The translations under genes were made by a program, and so were the position numbers. The notes below the pieces were generated by a model, which was not told the origin of the DNA, ran no database searches, and saw nothing but the letters and a program-made list of their open reading frames with translations. Positions 56,501-64,000 of a DNA stretch of 64,000 nt are shown here, one piece after another. The stretch comes from Diploscapter coronatus. Its lineage: Eukaryota > Nematoda > Chromadorea > Rhabditida > Rhabditidae. The DNA is taken from positions 55,381,249 to 55,445,248 of the forward strand of contig OZ038423.1 in assembly GCA_964036155.1 (NCBI GenBank). The letters run 5' to 3'. Each line of letters starts with the position of its first letter. Positions within the stretch are counted from its first letter, which is position 1.

Positions 56501-58620
56501 CGACGAAATCGACAGTGTCGGCTCCAAACGAGTCTCCAACTCATTCCATCCCTACGCCAATCAGACCATCAATCAACTGCTCAGGTAATAAATACTCCTT
56601 TCTTTTCTTTTTTGCTATAAGTGATCCTTTTCAGTGAAATGGACGGTTTCCACCGAAATGAGGGCATAATAGTGATTGCAGCGACAAATCGTGCAGAGGA
56701 CTTGGATAAGGCCCTTTTGAGGTAGGAATTATCAAAATTATTCTTTGTAATTTCATGTTTAGGCCTGGTCGCTTCGACGTGCGTGTGCAGGTTCCCAAGC
56801 CTGACCTGGCAGGAAGAAAGGACATCTTCGAGTTCTACCTGGGGAAAATCGTCCACGCTGCCAGTGTCGATCCGTTCATTCTTGCTAAGGCGGGTGATTC
56901 TTTTTATTAAGTTAAGAGGGTTTTCGAAAATTCATCCGCTTCTTCAACAAAAATACCTTCTTCCCCAAATGCAAATTTTGAAGGAAAGAATAAATTGAAG
57001 CGAGTATATTTTTCAGGGCACAACAGGATTCACTGGAGCTGACATCGAAAACATGGTCAATCAGGCTGCGTTGAAAGCTGCTACGGAAAATGCAATAGAG
57101 GCAATTTTTGGTTTTATTTCAAAACCACTAATAACACATTTTGAATGGATAATTTTAAAAAATGTTGAAGACGGATTCTTTAGTCTTATTATTGATAATT
57201 TAGGTGACGATGCACTATCTGGATGAAGCCAAAGACCGAGTTCTGATGGGTCCTGCGAGAACGGGAGGCAGAATTCCCGACGAAGAGGCTAATAGGAACA
57301 CGGCATATCACGAGGCGGGCCACACGCTCGTTTCCATATACACTAAAGATGCCACTCCTCTGCATAAAGTAGGGATTTTCATTTCTTAAACCTTGTTTTC
57401 TTTTTCCACTTTTCATAGATAAGTAGTTTACCTCATGATTTTTACAAATTGTCGAAAGGTCAATTTTGAAATTTTCAATTTCCAGGTTACAATAATTCCT
57501 CGCGGTACATCCCTCGGTCACACAGCCATGCTGCCCGAAAAAGACAGCTATCAGCTGACGAAGTCCCAGATGATGGCTCAGTTGGATGTGATGATGGGCG
57601 GCAGAGTTGCAGAGGAGCTTGTCTTTGGAGAGGATAAGGTTCGAGTTTTGACAGAGTAATGATTTGTTTTGCAAAATTGAATTTGAAGGTGACAACGGGC
57701 GCTGCAGATGATCTCAGGAAAGCCAGTATTCTTGCCACGCAAATGGTCAAGGCCTTCGGAATGAATGATAAGGTTAATTTATGCAATTTGCTTTTTTAAT
57801 TTATAAAAATTCCATAAGCCGACCTTACCTAGTGGGAATAATAAGGCTAAGAAAAAATTTTTTTTTAATTTCACTCCAAAAGACGTAAAAGAATTGTGAC
57901 TTTCAAGATGTTTTCCTATGACAATGACAACTCGAGAATGTCTCAACTTAATGAGATAAACATGTAAAAGTGAGAACGTTTCTCTTCTCTCTTCTAAACC
58001 ATCATGATACTCCTCTAGGTTATGACATTTGGAATTTTTTTATTTTCTATTTTTTCAGGTTGGACTGCGCGACTACACGGCGGAAGACAACGACTCAGCT
58101 CTGGTGAAGGTGTGCGAGTTGAGTCCTCAGACTCTGGATGCAATCGACAAGGAGATCAATAGGGTCCTGCAGGAGAGCTACAACAGGGCCAAGGAGATTC
58201 TCAGCAAACACAAACAAGAGCATAAACTATTAGCTGAGGTAGGTATTTTTATTGGTTAAAAACTATTGTTTTTTTCTTTTTTAATGTTCTCTATATAAGA
58301 ACGCAGCGGAATTTTGATCTTTTTTAACATTTTCATTACAACTTATGCATATCTTTCGTAGATTTTAATTTTTTCCAGGAAATTAGATTTTTTTCATCAT
58401 TTCTGGAATTTTGCAGGCCCTTCTGGAATACGAGACTCTGTCCGCAGACGAGGTGCATCGAGTGTGTTCGGGAGGCAAGTTGAAGCGACCCACGGCTGCA
58501 TTCATTCGAAGCTACAACGAACAGAGCAGGGCGGGAGGACACAAACAGCCACAACCCATGGTGCACGTCCATCTGCTAGAGGAACAGAACACGGGGGCAG
58601 ACATGCAGAGGGGTAATTAG
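53524..58620 (+). CDS. ymel-1: Mitochondrial i-AAA protease YME1L
   Basis: Seventeen exons give about 719 residues: 53524-53596, 53816-53917, 54022-54114, 54610-54694, 54840-54969, 55359-55497, 55550-55638, 55999-56160, 56382-56584, 56635-56721, 56763-56889, 57017-57100, 57204-57368, 57486-57638, 57689-57772, 58059-58238, 58417-58620. The N-terminus is basic and Ser/Arg-rich (a mitochondrial presequence, including [11 protein letters not shown]), followed by [10 protein letters not shown] and a single TM segment near residue 190 ([15 protein letters not shown]). The AAA+ domain has Walker A GPPGTGKT near 273, Walker [13 protein letters not shown] and arginine-finger RPGRFD. The zinc protease site is HEAGH near 494, with the distal TTGAADDL acidic ligand region. 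One TM segment plus YME1L-specific sequence separates it from m-AAA proteases. It degrades misfolded and regulatory proteins from the inter-membrane-space face of the inner membrane. Three introns start with GC, and intron 7 holds a large inverted repeat. The gene converges on the KANSL1-like gene, 714 bases away. Confidence 0.95.
55691..55858. repeat. Large inverted repeat in ymel-1 intron 7
   Basis: The arm 55691-55740 (from AATTCGGCTGCGAGTACTTT to TTGTTACCAAA) is repeated in reverse complement at 55785-55858. The match is almost perfect, except that the right arm carries an extra 21 bases (AAAATGTACTCACTCGTGGGA) that partly duplicate its own neighbour. Each arm also contains the direct repeat GAGTACTTTGTT twice. 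Confidence 0.9.
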
Positions 58621-59334
58621 ATAGTATGGATATAACAAGTAGGATGGCTTCTTGGTATTTTTAGAGGATGAGTGAAATTTATTTTTATTAAAAAAACTTG
58701 TATTGGTTCGTTCGATAAGTTTTGAATTGAGTTATTCTCCATATATTTTTTGGTAAAAGATAGTAAGACTAGTTGTGATATTATAGGATTTATTTTGAGA
58801 ATTCAATGGAAACTTATAATGGACGATTCATTTTTGAAAACCTTTTGAATCTAGTCAAAGTGGAAAAATACAACTTCGCTCCTCTTCATTTCAATTTCCA
58901 CTGAACTAGGGATATGATGAGCTGGTTGACTTCCTATTTCTTTTCAAATTTTCAATAAATCTTTTCTCCTAGACTTGCTAGCCAATCTATTCATTTTATT
59001 CACATTTCCACACAACCCGTGCATAACTTTGACGATTAGTTCAGATGAGATATCCTTTATCCTTATGCGAAAATTTTTGGTGATCGAAACTGAATTTTCG
59101 ACTTTGCAGGAAAACTCCGAATAATTTCGATCATCCCCAATTTCTATTTAATTGTATTTGACTATGAATTTAGTTGGATTATCTTGGATGCTGTCTTTGT
59201 CAATCCATAATTCTATTGTGATTTTTATGTCTCTCCACATGAGTAAATCTGACTCGACTTTTTGACAGTAAAAACAACTTTTATTTGATGAAATAATATT
59301 GAGACGAATTGAAACAGAACGATAAAATAACAAA
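58621..59334. other. 3' UTR junction of convergent ymel-1 and KANSL1-like genes
   Basis: Tail-to-tail spacing of 714 bases. On the minus strand an AATAAA (59280-59285) lies about 50 bases past the KANSL1-like stop. On the plus strand an AATAAA at about 58954 could serve ymel-1. No coding gene was seen. Confidence 0.6.
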
Positions 59335-62300
59335 TTATCCAGAGGAGTTGGAGTGGTTTGAAAGGGGAATTTGATGGAGAGAGTGGGAGAGGGAATGGGA
59401 ATGGGACAGCGAGTGAGAATTGACTTGATGATCCGTGAGCACGTTAGGAGGGGCAGTCCTGCAATCAAATTCATTTATTCTTTTCAAGTTCGGAGCTAAT
59501 TTTACAAGTTTTATCTCGAACAGGGATGGTAAAGTTTCCTCGTTGTATTTGAAATGAATTATTTTTAAAGATTTTAGGTCCTTTTCTCCGGCTTAGACAT
59601 TGAACTCAAAAATGACGTTGTCTTTGGGGCTTTAAATAGTTCCAAGAAATCACGTTGAAAACTTTGATAATTTCTTTTAAAAACATGTTGAATTGTTCAT
59701 TTTTGAAATTTCTAAATTCGACTTTTGTCTGTCCACGATTCGTAAACTCGTTTTAACACGATGGTTAACTCGTTAATGAATAGTGTACCTGGAATTGAGC
59801 AGCGACAACTTCTTCTTAGCGAGCAGCTCTGTCGAGTCGGCAGGCGACTGAAGTGGCGGAGTCTGAGTGTCCGAGAGGGTGGAGTCGGGATTCGACAGGG
59901 CCACGGACAAGGGCTGCTTACCGTCCCGGTCAGAGGAGCTTGGCTTGTCCTTATCTCCATTCTGCTGTTGTTCTTGCCTCTTTCGAAGGAATGCCTAGAA
60001 ATCAAAGAATGAGCAGAATGATGAAAACGAAACAATTTTGCATTATCACTAGTCTATTGAAAAGAAAATAAAATAGATTAATTTTGTTTTCCTTCTGCTG
60101 GTTTTTTTCAGAAAATTTTGTCATTCTTTTATTAGAATCGAGTTATTTTTTCAAGTATTTTTATGGTTGAAAAAAGTTTCAAATTTGGAAAATGCAAGGC
60201 ACACGAAAATAGTATAGGGAAAGAATGTATTGTCAATTTTTTCAGTGCTATTTTATCGTTCTTTAATTCCAGGTTGCTGTTAAGTGTATGAAGGAATATT
60301 AGATAGAAAAAATATGTTACCTGAAACCTCGTTCGTTCCTCCTCTTCGAGTTGTGCGTGATCGTCCTTGATGATCTGCTCGAGCGTCCTGTCTGTCTGGC
60401 AGAACTGACAGGACTCAGGCACTGGGTTGCAGTCGAAGATCGCAGACATATCCTCGTCTGTGAGACGCGTCCACGAAGGCACGAGGATTTCCTGAATATA
60501 ACTTGATTTAGCGAAACTTTAATCAAGAACATGCGAAATTCCATCGTTTCTGGTTTCAACGTTCACTATTTTCTCGAAACAAAAAGTTAAAACTATCATA
60601 CAGAATAAAACAAATTCTTTGAAAATTAGACATGTTTTCCCAAAAGAAGTTTAGGGATTTTCATTTTGTTTTAGGAAAAGAATTGTAACATTCAAAACTC
60701 GAACCTTATAGTCGAATTTCTGAGGTAGCTGCGCAGTGGTGATGTCTGGCATGATCTCCTCAAGCTCCCATCGATTCGACACGCGCGCTGCATTCGCCGC
60801 GCTGCCTCGTCGATCCAGCTGAAATTCACTTATTCAAGTAAATGCCATTTTTAGGGGAGTTAAAACTCGATCTTCATTGTTTTATCGCCCATTCGAACCT
60901 TGGTATTTGGAATTTGAATAAAATGATCTCAAGGAAATATTCAAATTCCTTTAATCTCAGGAAGAGTATTTCCTACCTTTCCACCCTTTTCTCCTCGGTG
61001 ATTGTCCCGATTCGGACGGCGGTTGTTGGTCTTCTTTTTGTTGTTGGATTTCTTCTGAAAGTGATGCATTTAGCAAAAAAATCTAGGAAATTCCCCAAAT
61101 TCTAATAAAAAATTTAGAACTCATTTCTTTTATCGATTAAAATGAAAAATACAAATAATCTTGAAAGCCTACAGCAGGGACATAGAAGTCGTCGTCATCA
61201 GTGTCCTCCCACCCGCTGGAATCGTCAGCAGCATGAAGTGCATAGTTATGTTTGTGATGGTTGTTGTGGTGGTTGTTGCCCTGCCTGCCTGTCTGTCCTC
61301 CTTCCTTCCCATGTCCATGTCCATGTCCATGTCCATGTGCATGTGCATGGCTCTTCTCCTTTTGCTCCTTCCGTCTTCTCTTCTCTCTTTCCAGAATTCG
61401 CTTGATTCCGTTCCTGCTGCGTTCTTCCTCGATGTCCTCGACCACTCGAAAGGGTGCATCGTTCCGCTTTCGCAGCAGCAGCTTCGGAATCAGAGCCAGT
61501 CGGTGCATGTGCGTCTCCATCCTTTCCGGCACGTTCCTCACTGCAAATATGAGAATGAATATTGAAAAATGTTAGTCTTTTTTGCAAATTTCATCAGGTT
61601 TTTAAAGATAAAATGGAGTTGATAAGAAGAAACAACGAGTAGACTTTCCAAAATTTCAGAAAAAATGGCATGACTCATTCGTATAAGAGAAGAGGTAGTT
61701 CAGTTAAAACTATTACAGATTTCCTTGTTAGAATTATGCCTCTCCAAACTGCATGAATTCTTCAAATTGCTCAAAATAATGAACAAAGAAACTAAAAAGA
61801 AAAAATCCAACGACTCACTATCAGGCATCAATATGGAATTGGGGTGAGTGTCCTGGAAATAGGCTCGGGACGCAGTCAAACAGCTCGAGGAAGTGCAAGG
61901 CTGCATGGAAGAGTAATCCACCGATTCCCTCCTGGGAATACGAAAATGTCCGAATAATTCGAATATGGACTTACTCATTATCATAGATGGTGCACTTGTT
62001 CCTTCTGTGGGCGGACAGGTCGAGAGCCGTCGTCCTTGCAGAGCTGCCGCCTTCCACCTCTTCTTGTTCCTTTCTCTCTTCTGGTCTCAGGCTCATTTCA
62101 TTTATCTGCAAGAATATAAATGATGGTGATGGAAAAATTTTCTGAAGATTGTACGAGATTTGTACTAAAAATGAAGGAGATCCTCGCATTTTCTCTTATA
62201 AATCACCTTTTGTGGTATAAATTGGTCTTAATCCATCTTCTTAATATTATATGAAAGAATTTACAGAAAATATTAAACTGAATAAGAGGCGTCATTACTC

Positions 62301-64000
62301 AAATTAGCATACATTCTAAACAAGGTTTTAAAATTTCAATGAAATTTCTCGTGAGTCGTAAATAATTCCTAAATCTTGGCGAGAAACTATTCTTTCAATA
62401 ATGTACCTGTTTCTGAAGAAGTCTGCAGTGCTGTTTCCTCTGCTCGATGACTCGCTGCATGGAAATGTCGAATGACTCGAAGGGCATCTTGAAGTTTACC
62501 CAGCGCACGTATGAATGATCCACTCTGTAAGAAAGAAAAATATTCATATCAAGGACCTCGGTCTAGAATTTAAAAAATCATAAATCCTCGTAATGGCATC
62601 GTTTTCATTTCCAGCTTCATTATAAAACGAGTTTTCCTTCAAAATAATAAGTCAGAAATGTTGCGATGAAATCATCTTGTGATCAGAAAATATCATTTTG
62701 TTGGGTATTGAATGTCAAATTTGACTTGTTTCAGAATGAAAATCAAGAGTAAAAGTTTTTTAAAACATGAGTGCATACGATGTAGTGCTATTCTTGTCCA
62801 GATCGTCATAGTCAGTGTCATACTCGGCCTCATCAGCGCGTGTCCTGTCCTTCCTTCTCCTCTTCGGCTGCCCTGTTCCAATCACAGTCGCGATCCCCTT
62901 CCTCTCTCTTCCGTCCTCCCCGATCAGCCTCTTCACTGGCTTCGATGCGATCGACGCCTTCTTCACCAAATGCGCCAGTCGCTTATCCGGCACTTGTTCT
63001 ACCTGCAAATGAATAAATATTTGAAAGAGAAATGAACTAACAAAGAACGCAAACTGTAGATCATGAATCCCGCTCAAAATTGGTGGATAGCCCAAATCGA
63101 ACGCGCTGATTACGATAATAAATTCAAAGAACACTAAAATTCTATTCCCGAATAACCCTGCCGTTTAGGATCGAGTTTTCCTTTGCTGCAGCAAATAATG
63201 GCATTGACAATGCCCGCGTTCACTGTGCAGGCTAATTCAAATTTTGTTGATGCATTGTGAAGTGAATGGTTGAAATTCGGGACCTTGAGTGTTTTTGATT
63301 GGATTATCTTAATCAGCGCGTTCGATTTGGGCTATCCATCAAGTTTGAGCAGGGTCCGCGATTTACAGTTTGTATTCATTGTAAGGCCTTTCCAGGCAAA
63401 AATATTTTAAGTGTAGCAATAGCTGCATGCTTTAAGATTCGCTCATTTTCAAACCTGCAAATGCCCACATGAGCGAGATAGGGACTTCTTATCGATGAGA
63501 AGAAGAGCATAGCTTCTATCTCTTGAAAGAAATACTATTTCGTTCATGCGGAATCCCGCGGGTTTAAAATTTACAAATCCGCATATTTTTCCCCACGAAT
63601 TTCAGATGATTTAGCTTCTTTTTAAAAAAAAATTGAACAAAATGATCTCTTTTCCAAATTTTGCATAACTATGAAAAGTGAAGAGAAATTTCTTTACCTA
63701 TCGAATTAATTAGCAATAATTTGGTTAACTTTCATCTTATTCTACATTTTCAATTCCTTTTTTGTTGTTTTGTCAAAAGTCGATCGATATCCGTTGGTCA
63801 TGTGAACGGGAATTCCGCGAAATTGTCTTTCCGCGTCAACATGATGCAATTCATCAGAAATCCCGTTAATGAGACTTTGATCGTCAAAATGACAAAAATC
63901 GGTTGGAAAACGGCGAAAGTATCAAAATTGTTTTAAGGTGAAAATTTGGACCTACCTGATGCGAGAAACATCGGAGGAGTTTCTTCTCCTTGCACCTGGC
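59335..64000 (-). CDS. KANSL1-like PEHE-domain chromatin protein (5' end outside window)
   Basis: Eleven minus-strand exons are visible (64000-63956, 63002-62779, 62524-62407, 62105-61975, 61931-61819, 61540-61173, 61054-60977, 60818-60705, 60491-60321, 59994-59789, 59458-59335), all phase-consistent with GT donors; about 563 residues, with the N-terminus missing. The best family signal is ELEEIMPDITTAQLPQKFDY followed by KEILVPSWTRLTDEDMS, which aligns with the start of the PEHE domain of KANSL1 (NIVIP...YKEILTPSWREVD). In KANSL1 this domain binds the acetyltransferase MOF/KAT8 in the NSL complex. A first visible exon with RCKEKKLLRC may correspond to a conserved basic KANSL1 motif; this is tentative. 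Between them lie a coiled-coil-like stretch (QRVIEQRKQHCRLLQKQINE), a Glu/Arg-rich helix (EREKRRRKEQKEK) and His-rich repeats. The C-terminus is Ser/Pro-rich and ends in an SHSHSLSHSLH run. The product is probably nuclear. Confidence 0.78.
61310..61350 (-). repeat. In-frame CATGGA/CATGCA hexanucleotide repeat
   Basis: Within the 61173-61540 exon, tandem CATGGA and CATGCA units code for alternating His-Ala and His-Gly (HAHAHGHGHGHGHG), followed by a second His cluster (HHNNHHKH). The unit length keeps the frame, so expansion or contraction is tolerated. Confidence 0.85.
63050..63372. mobile_element. MITE with long TIRs in KANSL1-like intron
   Basis: A 33-base block (GATAGCCCAAATCGAACGCG... 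from 63090) is repeated in reverse complement near 63305-63340 with one mismatch. Looser complementarity continues outward to CAAACTGTA at 63050 and TACAGTTTG at 63372, so each arm is about 70 bases. The interior of about 180 bases has no coding capacity. It sits wholly inside the intron 63003-63955 and looks like a recent non-autonomous insertion. Confidence 0.8.

Noticed and set aside
56890..56894. GT donor four bases downstream (AAGGCGG|GTGATT) instead of GC in ymel-1 intron 11
   Set aside because: It shifts the frame into the conserved [12 protein letters not shown] block; only the GC donor after AAG preserves it.
53524..58620. Assignment to m-AAA protease (AFG3L2/paraplegin)
   Set aside because: There is a single TM segment and the sequence around EGFIKGLL, the SRH and the C-terminus follow YME1L; m-AAA proteins have two TM segments before the AAA domain.

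Overview
This is nuclear DNA from a small-intron invertebrate, almost certainly a nematode. All eight recognisable genes are broken into many short exons joined by introns with TTTCAG-type acceptors, which is the nematode consensus. The G-protein-coupled receptor kinase reconstructs to 707 residues, a nematode/animal GRK2-type length. One gene carries a nematode-style six-cysteine module, a Thr-rich mucin array and WSEW modules. Likely spliced-leader acceptors sit just upstream of several start codons. No bacterial, phage, CRISPR or rRNA feature was seen. The gene models below were rebuilt by hand from splice sites and frame continuity, so coordinates may be off by a base or two.

Layout: 1-4911 is a gene-free upstream flank. 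4912-13460 (+) is an NR4A-class nuclear receptor (nhr-6/Nurr1 type). 13461-16834 is intergenic with two fold-back sequences. 16835-26709 (+) is a 36-exon secreted protein: signal peptide, six-Cys domain, Thr/Ser/Pro mucin repeats that grew by tandem exon-intron duplication, then four WSEW/TSP1-like Cys-rich modules. 26710-28788 holds a degenerate mariner/Tc1-like element flanked by TA. 28789-35624 (-) is GRK2 (grk-2). 35625-42620 is about 7 kb with no gene and a purine-rich + strand. 42621-45783 (-) is an AP-2 family transcription factor. 47652-49071 (+) is a four-TM, LAPTM4-like membrane protein with a possible one-base frameshift in its tail. 50742-52724 (+) is a membrane-anchored protein with three DPxYxxL repeats. 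53524-58620 (+) is the mitochondrial i-AAA protease YME1L (ymel-1). 59335-64000 (-) is a KANSL1-like PEHE-domain chromatin protein, cut by the window edge at its 5' end.

The genes do not form one pathway. They are a typical nematode mix: two transcription factors (NR4A, AP-2), a signalling kinase, a chromatin cofactor, a mitochondrial protease and three membrane/secreted proteins. The most interesting signals are at gene-structure level: five GC-AG introns, three of them in ymel-1; a 7-nt microexon needed to keep the mucin gene in frame; recent exon-intron tandem duplication in the mucin; several intronic inverted-repeat elements; and a compact GC-rich hairpin upstream of the LAPTM4-like gene.
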